A stretch of DNA of 64,000 bases from Treponema sp. (GTDB lineage: Bacteria; Spirochaetota; Spirochaetia; Treponematales; Treponemataceae). Where the stretch lies: positions 1 through 64,000 of the forward strand of contig JAKSTN010000004.1 in NCBI GenBank assembly GCA_024402535.1. Direction: 5' to 3'. The notes under the pieces were generated by a model that saw only the letters and a program-made list of their open reading frames with translations, did no database searches and was not told where the DNA came from. A program made the position numbers and the translations under genes. Of the stretch, positions 9,299-18,871 are shown one piece after another; the first letter of the stretch is position 1, and each line of letters begins with the position of its first letter.

Positions 9299-9317
9299 AA
9301 TCACTTGGAGGCTTATT

Positions 9318-10349
9318 ATGGCAGACGACAAAATTATTCTTAAAGCAGAAGACCTGGACGGTTACCTCACAGCTGAAGATCTTTCTGATCTTAAAAAGCT
9401 GGATGACATGTACAAGGATACAATGAAGTACATGGATCCACTTAATAAAGATAAGGTTATTGAATGTTTTGATAATCTTGGACATGAAATGCAGGATATC
9501 TGTGCAAAACACCCTGGAATCCAGGTTTATTCATTTGTTACAGAAGAAGGTGCTCACGCTGAAGCAAGTCATGTAATTTCAAAACTCCGTGACATTAAAA
9601 CAGATCATCAGGAATTTATGTATTATTCTCAGCGTGCCTACGAAATGCTTTTCCGTATGGCTTACACTGATAAACCTACAAATAAAAAAGGACATATTTT
9701 TGTTCAGACTCCTGTAAATTTCCCTGTACAGAACTATGCAGTTCACAAAATCCCAGATGTAGATTCACAGGTAAATAATTCCGTAATGTGTGTAATGCTC
9801 CGTGGTGCACTGCTTCCAAGTATGATCATGTCTAAGGAAATTCAGGAATATTCAAACGATTACATTACTCCATTCGCTCTCTTCAAAATCAGCCGTAATG
9901 ATTCCAAAAAAGAAAATGATATGGAATATGTTCTGGATCTTAAAAAATCATTCTTCAATCTTGAACAGCTGGATGGTAAAGATCTGATTTTTGCTGATCC
10001 AATGAATGCTACTGGCGGTTCTCTGGTTACTGTAGTTAAATATCTTCAGAGCCAGGGTGTAAGACCTAAATCAATCAAATTCTTTAATACAATTTCAACT
10101 CTGAAAGGTTCTATTCGTGTTACACGTGCACTGGAAAACTGTACATGTTATACACTCTGGGTAGACCCTGTTATGAACGAAAAAGCTTATATTATGCCTG
10201 GTCTTGGTGATGCAGGGGATCGTCTTAACGGATGTGATACAAAAGAAGCTCCAAGAAATATCATGCAGCTTATTGCAGATTACGGACATAATATTTCTGC
10301 TCTTTACCGTTCACAGCTCTTTGAAATTGAAAAAACAGTACTCGGATAA
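9318..10349 (+). CDS. Uracil phosphoribosyltransferase-like protein with a long N-terminal extension
   Basis: The C-terminal two thirds have the UPRTase fold marks: the PRPP-binding loop DPMNATGGS (227-235) and the uracil-binding motif [13 protein letters not shown] (about 293-305). UPRTase makes UMP from uracil and PRPP in pyrimidine salvage. Standard bacterial Upp is about 208 residues; this one is 343, with about 130 extra N-terminal residues of predicted helix and no recognised family. The N-terminal half might serve regulation or oligomerisation. A good ribosome-binding site (TTGGAGG) lies 9 bp upstream of the ATG. Its stop codon overlaps the next start by one base. Salvage activity is likely but not certain, because the proximal loops are divergent. 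Confidence 0.8.
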   Translation: MADDKIILKAEDLDGYLTAEDLSDLKKLDDMYKDTMKYMDPLNKDKVIECFDNLGHEMQDICAKHPGIQVYSFVTEEGAHAEASHVISKLRDIKTDHQEFMYYSQRAYEMLFRMAYTDKPTNKKGHIFVQTPVNFPVQNYAVHKIPDVDSQVNNSVMCVMLRGALLPSMIMSKEIQEYSNDYITPFALFKISRNDSKKENDMEYVLDLKKSFFNLEQLDGKDLIFADPMNATGGSLVTVVKYLQSQGVRPKSIKFFNTISTLKGSIRVTRALENCTCYTLWVDPVMNEKAYIMPGLGDAGDRLNGCDTKEAPRNIMQLIADYGHNISALYRSQLFEIEKTVLG

Positions 10350-11053
10350 TGCGTAAATTAATTTCTGCTTCAATAATTCTTGTTTCTCTTTTGTTTTCTT
10401 CCTGTGTAACAGATAATTTTATTCCAGGAAGAAAAAGTACCGTTAATAAGAATCTCTATCAGGAATACCTGAATATTGGAGATGCTTATTATGATTTAAA
10501 AAAATATGATAAAGCTCTCGAATATTATAAGCTTGCATCATCAAATAGAGCTTTTAGATGGGCATGTACTTATAAAATGGCTGATACATATTTCAGACAG
10601 GGAAATTGGGATGAAGCAGAAAAACTGTATTTAAAGCTTTTGAAGAGAGACGAAAATAATCTTCAACTCAAAGAATCTTTGGCTTTTGTTTATGCATCTC
10701 AGGGAAAATTTCAGGAATCTCTTGAGATTTATTCAATGCTGCAGGAATCTTATCCTGAAAATCAGTCTTTTCTTGAAAATCAGATTGTACTTCTGATTTC
10801 AAGTGGAGAAGAAGATTCTGCCAGAGAAAAAATTGATAACTTAAAAACTTTGTTTCCTGATAATACAAAAGCCGAAACTTATCTTAAAAAACTTGATGAT
10901 GATAAAGCTGCAAGAGAAGCTTTGGAAGAAAGTGAAGAGGCTGAATCTTCTGAAACTGAAGAAGGTGAAACTTCTGCTGAAAATGAAGAAGCTTCGGAAT
11001 CTAACACTTCCGAAGCTTCTTTTGCTGATGAATCTGAAAATAAATCAGATTAG
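10349..11053 (+). CDS. TPR-containing lipoprotein
   Basis: The 234-residue protein has a signal peptide ending in LLFSSC (Cys19 lipidated), then TPR-like helix pairs at about 35-160 (YLNIGDAYYDLKKYDKALEYYKLA, then ADTYFRQGNWDEAEKLYLKLL and FVYASQGKFQESLEIY). It ends in a Glu/Ser-rich tail from about 188. The start overlaps the stop of the UPRTase-like gene (TAATG), which suggests translational coupling. Its stop overlaps that of the convergent gene by four bases, leaving no room for a separate terminator. It is probably a periplasm-facing scaffold anchored in a membrane; partners are unknown. Confidence 0.75.
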   Translation: MRKLISASIILVSLLFSSCVTDNFIPGRKSTVNKNLYQEYLNIGDAYYDLKKYDKALEYYKLASSNRAFRWACTYKMADTYFRQGNWDEAEKLYLKLLKRDENNLQLKESLAFVYASQGKFQESLEIYSMLQESYPENQSFLENQIVLLISSGEEDSAREKIDNLKTLFPDNTKAETYLKKLDDDKAAREALEESEEAESSETEEGETSAENEEASESNTSEASFADESENKSD

Positions 11054-12354
11054 TTATTTTCAATAAAATCCATATATTTTTCTGCATCTGCTCTGAATGC
11101 AATGATTGGATTTTCAGGATCTTCCATTGCATGTTCAAGAGCTGCATCAGCTTCTTTAAGAACTCTTTCAGCTCCAACAAGTCTGATTGTTTTTGATGAT
11201 ATTCCGATATAACATTTTTTATCTTCAATAATTTCTGAAAGTTCTGTATAAATCTGATCTGCAAGTGGAATTGCTTCGTCAATATTTGTATTTGTTTTAA
11301 TAGCTGCGAAACAGTTGTTCTTGTATTCAAAAATAAGATCTTTGAACTGGAAAATGTTTGTAAGATAATCACATGTTTTTTTGATATTTTCTTCAGATAA
11401 TGTTTCAAATTCATCCACTTTAATAAGGAATAATACAACATCAAATTCTGAAGCTGATGCACGGCTGAGTTCATTTTCAAGTCTTGGCTGCAGGTATGAT
11501 TCCCACCCGAATCCTGTAACAGGTGAATAAAGCCCGTTTGGTGCTGTATCCAATGGTTTGAAATCTTCTACTGGAAGTTCAACTTTTTCCACAGTTTCTT
11601 CTGTAACAGGTTCTTCTTTTTCAGATTCTTCAGTTTCCATGTGGATGTTTTCAGTTTCTTTTTCAGATTCTGTATCTTCGGTAATTGATTCTGAAATTTC
11701 ATCGTCTGGAGTTATTGCAATTTCATCTGAAGGGAAAGTTTCAAATTCATCTTTTGCAGTTTCTTCAGTAGCTTCTTCAACTTTTTCTGAAACTTCATAA
11801 CTTGTCTCAGTTTCCTCAACTTCTGAATTGTCAGAAGACTCTTCATCTAAATCTTCAGAATCTGATTCATTGTTTGAAATGACAAAAATTAAAACAATTG
11901 TGAGTAATGTGAAAATAAGAACAATAATAAATGAAATTTTTGCATAGTATGAGATAGTGGCCGGGCTTAATGTATAAACATTAGCCTGAATATATAAATT
12001 TAAATCGCCCACTTTATATGACTGGAAATATAATTTTGAAAATTTTGTGTTTTCAGACGGCTGTTCAGTATCGCCCGGGTATAGAAAAATTGTGTTTCCG
12101 TTTATTTTAATTGAAATAAATGAATACTTGTCATATGAACCAATTGCATGATTGATTTTTTCATTCATGTTAGGACTTGAAGGATTTTCAAATGCCTTCT
12201 GAAGTTCATTTGCCATTTTTTCATATGTTTTTTTTGACTCAATGTAACCTTTATTGTTTTTTGCGTAAAGTGAAAATCCAGAAAATACAATTGTTCCAAG
12301 GAATATCAGGCTTACACAAATTGCATAAACTGTAACAAATATGTTTTTTTTCAT
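11050..12354 (-). CDS. Membrane protein with a degenerate GGDEF-like C-terminal domain
   Basis: The 434-residue protein has a transmembrane segment at about 7-29, an extracytoplasmic region, a second segment at about 137-160, a Glu/Ser/Thr-rich cytoplasmic linker (about 165-270), and a C-terminal domain at about 275-430. That domain keeps the GGDEF fold pattern (SPVTGFGWESYLQPRLENEL at the front; GISS, then a helix with LKEADAALEHAM at the end). The GG(D/E)EF signature is replaced, so it should not make cyclic di-GMP. It may be a sensor or scaffold. The start overlaps the upstream stop as ATGA and an AGAAGG ribosome-binding site is present. It is the last gene of a five-gene operon. Confidence 0.7.
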   Translation of the reverse strand: MKKNIFVTVYAICVSLIFLGTIVFSGFSLYAKNNKGYIESKKTYEKMANELQKAFENPSSPNMNEKINHAIGSYDKYSFISIKINGNTIFLYPGDTEQPSENTKFSKLYFQSYKVGDLNLYIQANVYTLSPATISYYAKISFIIVLIFTLLTIVLIFVISNNESDSEDLDEESSDNSEVEETETSYEVSEKVEEATEETAKDEFETFPSDEIAITPDDEISESITEDTESEKETENIHMETEESEKEEPVTEETVEKVELPVEDFKPLDTAPNGLYSPVTGFGWESYLQPRLENELSRASASEFDVVLFLIKVDEFETLSEENIKKTCDYLTNIFQFKDLIFEYKNNCFAAIKTNTNIDEAIPLADQIYTELSEIIEDKKCYIGISSKTIRLVGAERVLKEADAALEHAMEDPENPIIAFRADAEKYMDFIENN

Positions 12355-13817
12355 AAATTTAAATACCTTCTAAAATCATTTTCAGCCTGTTCGTGAAGTA
12401 AATCCAGATTTTTTTCTGAAGTTGTTCTTTGTAAAAAAGCTGTAAACGGTAAAAGTGCCGTTTTTAGATTTTGATTTTCGGACTTTATTTTTTCAGCAAT
12501 CTTTTCTTTAGTTAAAAGACTGTTTGAAAGCTCCTTACTTATATTTTCGTAAGAATTTTTAATTACATAAACATTTTGTTTTATTTCAAAAGGTATTTTT
12601 AAGTCTGTTAAATATCGTTCAAAAGATTCTTTATATCCTTTTAAAACACCAGTAGTTTTTGTTCCTGATACATTTTTAAGTTCTGTTCTGAACATCAATT
12701 TTGAGAAAACAGTTTCTGAATTATTGATTTTACAGGCTTTATTGTTGTAAAGAGTATCAAGATATGTTCCTTTTGCATATGGTTTGTTATAAGGAAAAGA
12801 AAAATCTGCGCCAAATACTTCAATGTCTTTGAAACCTGCTTTAAGGGCAAAGTCCAGTGCTGCAATTGTCACTGTTCCCGAGCCGGAATTCAAATGAAGG
12901 CTTTTATTTTTATTGGCAATAAAATCTGTAAGAGGATGGCCTGTTGTAAAAAAAAGAATATTGTCTGTTGTTTTTCTTATTTTTTTTATTATTGATGGAG
13001 ATGAACTGTATTCAACAAGAAAAATTGTATTATTTGAAAGTTTTCTTGTGAAATGAGTTGTTGAAACATTTTGTGCATCAAGTGTAATTACTGCATCACA
13101 AGTAATACCAGATTTTTCTGCGGCTTGAAATGCCGTGTCTGTTGCCAGGATAAAATAATCTTTTCTGTTTTGAATTAAATAAGGTATTTTTTTATCAAGA
13201 GTAGGACCTGCAGCAAGTACTGCACATTTTTTTATAACTTTATTCTGGTATATTATATTAAAGGTTTTAGATTCTGTATTAATAATGCCTTTGTAATTAT
13301 TCAGTATGTTGTGTTGCCAAAGTTTTCCAAAGTGAGCTTGAACAGAATAATCCTTTGAAATATCAGATAATGCCCTCTGGATTTCAGATCTTAAATATTC
13401 TGTATATTCCTGGTTTTCCGAAAGATAATTTGTTTGTTCTATTATTTTAAGGTTTCCATAAAGGGAAGGGATATAATTTTGAATTAAGGAATTATATATT
13501 TCTTCTTTTGAGAAAATATGGATTTTTTCAATCAAACTTTCATTACCAGGGATTTTCTTTAAGAAATCAATATCAGTTTTAGAAAATTCAACACAAAAAA
13601 TTTTTGAATCAGGAAATATTTCAATCAGTTTACGAATAAGAATGCCGGATCCAAAACCTAAAATAAGGAGAAAATTTTCTGATATGTTTAAGGACTGAAT
13701 TTTTCTTTCAGCGTCACGTTCAGGATTATATGTTGATTCAAGTGTTTTTCCACTTTGAAGGACAGGAAGAATGATTCCGGTTTTTGAAGTTATTAATTCT
13801 TTGTAAATACTTTGCAT
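12351..13817 (-). CDS. DUF115 / MptE-like protein (motility accessory factor, Maf family)
   Basis: The 488-residue protein has the central DUF115 Rossmann-like core (KKCAVLAAGPTLDKKIPYL, then FILATDTAFQAAEKSGI, then CDAVITLDAQ), preceded by a methyltransferase-like nucleotide fold (LILGFGSGILIRKLIEIFPDSKIFCVE). Family members are related to the archaeal 6-hydroxymethylpterin diphosphokinase MptE, while Maf proteins transfer nonulosonic acids to flagellin in polar flagellates. A flagellar glycosylation role fits a spirochaete but is inferred. It overlaps the upstream paralogue by 25 bp and the downstream gene by 4 bp. No strong ribosome-binding site is seen, so coupling is likely. Confidence 0.75.
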   Translation of the reverse strand: MQSIYKELITSKTGIILPVLQSGKTLESTYNPERDAERKIQSLNISENFLLILGFGSGILIRKLIEIFPDSKIFCVEFSKTDIDFLKKIPGNESLIEKIHIFSKEEIYNSLIQNYIPSLYGNLKIIEQTNYLSENQEYTEYLRSEIQRALSDISKDYSVQAHFGKLWQHNILNNYKGIINTESKTFNIIYQNKVIKKCAVLAAGPTLDKKIPYLIQNRKDYFILATDTAFQAAEKSGITCDAVITLDAQNVSTTHFTRKLSNNTIFLVEYSSSPSIIKKIRKTTDNILFFTTGHPLTDFIANKNKSLHLNSGSGTVTIAALDFALKAGFKDIEVFGADFSFPYNKPYAKGTYLDTLYNNKACKINNSETVFSKLMFRTELKNVSGTKTTGVLKGYKESFERYLTDLKIPFEIKQNVYVIKNSYENISKELSNSLLTKEKIAEKIKSENQNLKTALLPFTAFLQRTTSEKNLDLLHEQAENDFRRYLNL

Positions 13818-15286
13818 AAACGTTCAAGAAAATCTGTGTTTGTATCTTCGATTTTTTTTAACAGATCCTCTTTCACATTTTCGTCATATGTATGAAGGTA
13901 ATTTAGATATTCTGCAGTAAAAACATTTTCAAACCATTCATTAGTTGAACTTTTTGTTTTTATATAATTTTGAAGTTCATGTAAGTTGCAGTGATTTTTA
14001 GAAAAATTAAATACAGGTTTTTCTCCACTGAAGTCAATTTGTAAGAGTTCTTCGCACTTAATATCTTTAATGTTTCCTAGTGTGTTTTCAGGTTCATCTA
14101 TAAGTCTGAATACATTTTTTGAAAGGTCTTGAAGATTTGCAAACCAGTCCTCATAAATTTTTAATGATATTTTCTGATTTGAAAAGCTTTGAGAACATAA
14201 TCTTTGTTCTTTAGTTAATATTTTTTTGTCTGTATTACAATTTATAAGTTCTAGGTTATTGTTCTGAGTGTGTTGAAAACCATTTGACACATAAAGGTCC
14301 AGCCCTGCAAAATAAACAGGACCAGAGGTTACTTGTTTTGCAAGATTTAATGCTGTCCCTGATACAGTTCCACATCTAAGACCAGTAATGAAAGGCTTAC
14401 CCGATTTCATGAAAAGTTCACTTTCTACGCCATCAGAATAAATCATAGGAATGATTCTGGAACTTTGTAACAAAGAAACTGGAATATTGCCCTCTACCGA
14501 AAGAACAATATCAGAATTGCATTTATATAAAGTTTCCAGATGCTTTTTTGCCCAATACCCGCCGTCTGTTGAGATTACCAAGTCTGGTTTTATTCCTGCA
14601 TCAAAAAGGGGACGAATAGCAGATGAAACTGCAATAATATATGGTTTAACTTGTTTAAAAAATGGAATTGCTTTTTTAAGACTTGGACCTGATGCACAAA
14701 TAACAACTGGACAAGATCCTTTTTTCGCAAGGCTTCCTGTGTTTTCTGCGAATAAAGATATATTCAGCGCATTTTTTATCCATCTTTTTTCAAAAAAACT
14801 TCTTGTTCGTAGAACAGAATGACATTTTTCAATGGTTTCTTTATAAGATTTTAAAATATTAAAAGTTTCTCCAGGAAATATTTTTGCTGAAGGTTCCCAG
14901 CATAATAATAATGAGAAAGCAAGAATGTTTTCTCCAAACCTTTCAAAAAGATTTGAAAAGAAACTTTTCTGGGAACTATTTTCATAGAAATTGAAATTGT
15001 AATCAAAGTCTTTGTTATAATTTTCAAATCCTTTGATAAGTCTGATAACAGCAAGTTTTGTATCAGGAAATTTCTTTCTGAAATATTCAGTACAATAAGA
15101 AAGACCTGGTTCAATAATAAAAATGATTTCAGGGCGGAAAGGGGAAGTGACATTTGAGACAAAGCGTTCACTTTCACGTAAAGGAGCATATGCCGAATGA
15201 AGAAAAATTGAATTGATTTTACAGGTGTTATTTCCGTCTTTTGCAGGTAAAAGCTCAATATTCATAGGAAATGAGGGTAGTGGCAT
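13793..15286 (-). CDS. Second DUF115 / MptE-like protein (Maf family)
   Basis: The 497-residue protein is a paralogue of its downstream neighbour. The DUF115 core is at about 195-330: CPVVICASGPSLKKAIPFF, then PYIIAVSSAIRPLFDAGIKPDLVISTDGG. The glycine-rich GPS turn and the DG pair are typical of the family. Tandem DUF115 genes are common in flagellated bacteria, where they decorate flagellin; that role is inferred here. The ATG at 15286 has no Shine-Dalgarno sequence and overlaps the previous gene by 32 bp; an in-frame ATG at 15265 is an alternative that would shorten the protein by seven residues. Flagellin genes are not in the window. Confidence 0.75.
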   Translation of the reverse strand: MPLPSFPMNIELLPAKDGNNTCKINSIFLHSAYAPLRESERFVSNVTSPFRPEIIFIIEPGLSYCTEYFRKKFPDTKLAVIRLIKGFENYNKDFDYNFNFYENSSQKSFFSNLFERFGENILAFSLLLCWEPSAKIFPGETFNILKSYKETIEKCHSVLRTRSFFEKRWIKNALNISLFAENTGSLAKKGSCPVVICASGPSLKKAIPFFKQVKPYIIAVSSAIRPLFDAGIKPDLVISTDGGYWAKKHLETLYKCNSDIVLSVEGNIPVSLLQSSRIIPMIYSDGVESELFMKSGKPFITGLRCGTVSGTALNLAKQVTSGPVYFAGLDLYVSNGFQHTQNNNLELINCNTDKKILTKEQRLCSQSFSNQKISLKIYEDWFANLQDLSKNVFRLIDEPENTLGNIKDIKCEELLQIDFSGEKPVFNFSKNHCNLHELQNYIKTKSSTNEWFENVFTAEYLNYLHTYDENVKEDLLKKIEDTNTDFLERLCKVFTKN

Positions 15287-16013
15287 TTTTGAAAATATTT
15301 TTCAGAGCATTTTTCAAAAATACTTCAAGAGTTTCTTTTGTTATATGGCTTTTTGACTCAATTGAAATAGAAATGTTTCTGTTGTCGTTTATATAAAATG
15401 AACTTGGAGCTTCGATTAATGTTTTAAGTGCTGCGTATGTTTCAGTAAGGAAAGCATTTTCCATTACAGTTTTGATTTCAGTGTTCAAATTTCCAAGTGC
15501 TTCTGAAACAGCATCTTTAATATTCATGTTTAATATCAAGCTGGAATCAGAATTGTTTTTTTCTTCAGAGATTTTTTCAAAATCCATATTAAGAAAATCC
15601 TTGGCTATTGTATCAAGGTCATTTTCTGAGCCAGGGTTTGTTTCGAAGGCTGTAAGAAGAACTTTGTCATTTCCCATGAAAATTTTAACATATGAAATAT
15701 TTGTTTTAAGATTCATTGAGAAAAATTGAAGAACTGTGTTCAGATTGTTTTCATCACGGCTGAAATAATTCCATTTGTTTTTTTCAACAGTTCCTTCCCA
15801 GAAGTCACTGGTTGAGATTGACTGAAGGACAGTGTCTCCATCAAATCCATATGAATGAGAGAAAACATAGAACGTATTCACACGCTGGAAAACGGCACAA
15901 TGAGACAGGTTGTGTTTCGTAACAAATTCAAAAAAAGAAAGCCCTGCCTGTGAAAGGGGGCTTTCTTCAGCAGGTAAATCGATACCTGCTGAAATGCGGC
16001 TTAGTAATCCCAT
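15255..16013 (-). CDS. Conserved-looking protein of unknown function
   Basis: The 252-residue protein has no signal peptide, membrane segment or motif I can name. It looks like a mixed alpha/beta cytoplasmic protein. Its position is informative: it begins two bases after the stop of the acidic repeat protein and overlaps the first DUF115 gene, so all five genes are almost certainly one transcript. A role linked to the DUF115 pair, or to assembly at the cell envelope, is a guess from context only. Confidence 0.6.
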   Translation of the reverse strand: MGLLSRISAGIDLPAEESPLSQAGLSFFEFVTKHNLSHCAVFQRVNTFYVFSHSYGFDGDTVLQSISTSDFWEGTVEKNKWNYFSRDENNLNTVLQFFSMNLKTNISYVKIFMGNDKVLLTAFETNPGSENDLDTIAKDFLNMDFEKISEEKNNSDSSLILNMNIKDAVSEALGNLNTEIKTVMENAFLTETYAALKTLIEAPSSFYINDNRNISISIESKSHITKETLEVFLKNALKNIFKNATTLISYEY

Positions 16014-16015
16014 TA

Positions 16016-18718
16016 TTATGCCAGTCCAAGTTCTGAGAACAGTTTTTTGTAAGTTGCAAATTCATCAGATTTTGCGAACTCAACAATTTTTTCTTCTGGA
16101 AGATTTTCAAGAAGCTGATCCATGTAAAGAAGAACAGACTTAATATCATTTTTAAGATCATCACCTGAATCATCTGCAGAAGTTTTTGCTGGTTCTTCAG
16201 CTGGTTCTGAAACAGGTTCTTCATTTTCTACAGGAGCTTCAACTTCTGATTCTGTAACGGAAGTTTCTTCAATTACAGGCTCTTCTTCTTCAACGATAGT
16301 TTCTTCAATAGCTGATTCTTCAGCAGCAGGTTCTTCTTCAACGACAGGCTCTTCGATTGCTGGTTCCTCAATAACAGGTTCTTCAACTACCGGTTCATTT
16401 TCTTCTTCAACCGAAGGTTCTTCTTCAACTGCAGAATCTTCAATTGATTCTCCGAAAGATTCTTCAACAGTAGGGAACTGATCGATAGGTTCTTCTTCTA
16501 CAGAGTCAGCAACTTCTTCTTCGCTAAGATAATCGATGTTTGATTCAGTAAGTGAGTCTTCAGCAGAAAGATCAGTATTCATGAAATCGTCAAAATCATC
16601 AACTTTTTCATTTTCATCAGTTGAATCTGTTACAGAATCCATAAAGTCATTGTTTGCGGATTCAACAAGAATGTCATCAACTTTAGGAATAGAGATTTCA
16701 TCAGGAAGGTTTTCGTCTTCAGAAGTTTCATCTTCAATAACGATATTATCAAGATCTGGTTCTTCCATTACGTCGTCAGATTCTGGAGCAGCTTCTTCTT
16801 CATTAATTTCAATTTCTTCAGATTCTTCTGTTCCAAATGTATCTTCAACAGATCCGAATATATCATCATCTACTGTTTCTGTAGAAACAGGTTCAATGTC
16901 AATTTCTTCAGGAATATCATTAAATTCTTCTGTTTCAATTGATTCTTCAACCGAAGGTTCATCACTTGTTTCATCTACAACTGGTTCTTCAACTGTTGTT
17001 TCTTCAATTACAGGTTCTTCTTCTGATTCATTGAGTTCAACATTGCTGAGCATATTATCAAGCTCATCATTTGAAAGTGCAATTGTATCGTCACCGTCAG
17101 ATTCATCAAAGAATCCAGCAGAATCTTCATCTGATGTTTCTGGAATTTCAATATCATCTGTAACAGGTTCGTCTTCTGTTACTGTTTCTTCAATTACAGG
17201 TTCTTCAATTACAGGTTCTTCAACAGCAGTTTCTTCAAAAACCGGTTCATTTTCTTCGATAACAATTGTTTCTTCTTCTGTAACTGGTTCTTCAACTGTT
17301 GTTTCCTCTACAACAGGTTCATTTTCTTCAACTACAGGTTCTTCTTCTGATTCACTGAGTTCAACATTGTTCAGCATGTTGTCCAGTTCGTCGTCTGAAA
17401 GGGAAATGGTGTCGTCACCGTCTGAATCATCAAAGAAACCTGTTGAAGTTTCTTCAGAAGCTTCAGGAATTACAGTTTCTTCTTCCTGAACTGGTTCTTC
17501 TACCTTTTGAGTCTGAATCTGTTCAAGATTAGATTTAAGGGCATTGATTTCAGCTTTCATGCCGGAAAGTTCATTAATAATCTGCTGAAGAAGATCATTG
17601 TTTGCATTAGCTACAGGTTCCTGTGGTGCAGGGGCTGCAACTTCAGTTTCACTAACAACAGGAGTTTCAACTGCTGCTTCTGTTTCAGGTTCTTCATCTT
17701 TTACTTCTGTTACTACAGGAGCAGATGCAAATTTTTCATCTGAAACTGAAAGATCGAAGTCTACAACAGTATCTTTCATCTTTGATTCTTCAACATTCTG
17801 AGTAATAGGTGTTTCTTCAGCGTCAGCATCAATTCCGAAGTCTGAAAGATCAATTTCTTCAGTGTCTCCAAAAATTTCAGTTGAATGGCTTGCTCCATCA
17901 GAAACAAAAGACTCTGTTTCTTCATCACTTGCAAATGTATCATCATCAAATGTTTCGTCAGTCTGAACATTGTCTTCAGTTTCTATAGAATCTACTTCGC
18001 TGTCAAAAGAAATGTCCATATCAAGAGGTTTTTCGTCAACAATATCTTCAACCTGTGGTTTAGCTTCTGGTGCAGGTCCTGAAGTGAAATCTCCTCCATC
18101 AAGGAAGTCATCCAGAGAGATTTCTCCGTCTTCCATGAAGTCTGCTGAAACGTCTTCTGTAGCAGCAGGTTCTTCACCTGGTGCAAAGCCGTTATTTCCG
18201 CTTGCAACCGATTCATCGCTGAAGCCTTCATCCATAAATTCATCAAGGGAGATTTCGCCGTCTTCCTGTGGAAGTTCGAAATCATCCATTGAAATCTCTT
18301 CTGTTGTAATTTCTTCAGTTGATGCTTCGATAACTGGTTCTTCAACTTCAGTTTCTTCAATTACAGGCATTTCTTCTTCGATGATATCAAAATCATCTAA
18401 TGAAATATCAGTTGAAATATCTTCGTTTGATTCTTCAGAAACTTCTGTTTCTTCAGGTAAAATCTCATCTGCTGGAATATCTTCCTCTACAGGAATGTCG
18501 AAACTTGAAAGGTCAATGTCGTCAGATGAAACTTCAGGCATTTCAATTTCTTCTGCAGGGGTTTCGTCTATGGTAATTTCGTCTTCAGCAAAATCAGGAA
18601 TATCGAATGCTGCATCGATATCAAGGCTGTCAGATGATGTGTCTTCAGTTGAGCCAGGGCGTTTCACCCAAACACCGTAGCTGTCAAGTTCTGTTGTGTT
18701 GTCTGTAGAATCACTCAT
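16016..18718 (-). CDS. Very acidic, repetitive 900-residue protein
   Basis: Most of the protein is low-complexity Glu/Val/Pro/Asp/Thr/Ser sequence (EEPVVEE-like runs), so it should be extended and strongly negative. Ordered islands recur: short DGEISLDDF-type motifs in the N-terminal third, and a longer module around FFDDSDGDDTISLSDDELDN that occurs twice (residues about 418-458 and 526-563; DNA 17343-17467 and 17029-17143). Residues about 400-420 look like a short coiled coil. The last 50 residues are non-repetitive (VLLYMDQLLENLPEEKIVEF, then YKKLFSELGLA) and probably form a conserved docking domain. There is no signal peptide. The start has a GAGGGGA ribosome-binding site. It heads the five-gene operon with the DUF115 pair. 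Confidence 0.75.
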   Translation of the reverse strand: MSDSTDNTTELDSYGVWVKRPGSTEDTSSDSLDIDAAFDIPDFAEDEITIDETPAEEIEMPEVSSDDIDLSSFDIPVEEDIPADEILPEETEVSEESNEDISTDISLDDFDIIEEEMPVIEETEVEEPVIEASTEEITTEEISMDDFELPQEDGEISLDEFMDEGFSDESVASGNNGFAPGEEPAATEDVSADFMEDGEISLDDFLDGGDFTSGPAPEAKPQVEDIVDEKPLDMDISFDSEVDSIETEDNVQTDETFDDDTFASDEETESFVSDGASHSTEIFGDTEEIDLSDFGIDADAEETPITQNVEESKMKDTVVDFDLSVSDEKFASAPVVTEVKDEEPETEAAVETPVVSETEVAAPAPQEPVANANNDLLQQIINELSGMKAEINALKSNLEQIQTQKVEEPVQEEETVIPEASEETSTGFFDDSDGDDTISLSDDELDNMLNNVELSESEEEPVVEENEPVVEETTVEEPVTEEETIVIEENEPVFEETAVEEPVIEEPVIEETVTEDEPVTDDIEIPETSDEDSAGFFDESDGDDTIALSNDELDNMLSNVELNESEEEPVIEETTVEEPVVDETSDEPSVEESIETEEFNDIPEEIDIEPVSTETVDDDIFGSVEDTFGTEESEEIEINEEEAAPESDDVMEEPDLDNIVIEDETSEDENLPDEISIPKVDDILVESANNDFMDSVTDSTDENEKVDDFDDFMNTDLSAEDSLTESNIDYLSEEEVADSVEEEPIDQFPTVEESFGESIEDSAVEEEPSVEEENEPVVEEPVIEEPAIEEPVVEEEPAAEESAIEETIVEEEEPVIEETSVTESEVEAPVENEEPVSEPAEEPAKTSADDSGDDLKNDIKSVLLYMDQLLENLPEEKIVEFAKSDEFATYKKLFSELGLA

Positions 18719-18748
18719 ATCATTCCCCTCAAAGGCAAAAGTTTATTA

Positions 18749-18776
18749 CTTATACATTATCGGCATTTATCTCCAA
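18749..18776 (-). promoter_or_regulatory. Predicted promoter of the acidic-protein/DUF115 operon
   Basis: On the - strand, TTGGAG (18776-18771), a 16-bp spacer and TATAAG (18754-18749) stand 30 bp before the start at 18718. Confidence 0.45.
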
Positions 18777-18871
18777 AAACTGAAATAGAAAATATAACCT
18801 ATATTGTAATAATTAATAAATTATAACACACATTTTAAATTCAGAAAACTCTAGAATTTGCCGATAAACAA

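Noticed and set aside
16536-18680. Long Ser-rich frames on + opposite the acidic protein gene
   Set aside because: They are the antisense of Glu-rich codons (TTC/TCT reading as Ser), with no start signals; the - strand gene has the ribosome-binding site and operon.
18757-18867. TTATCGGCA (18757) and TGCCGATAA (18859) as paired operators of the divergent genes
   Set aside because: Nine-base match only, 100 bp apart in AT-rich DNA; could be chance.
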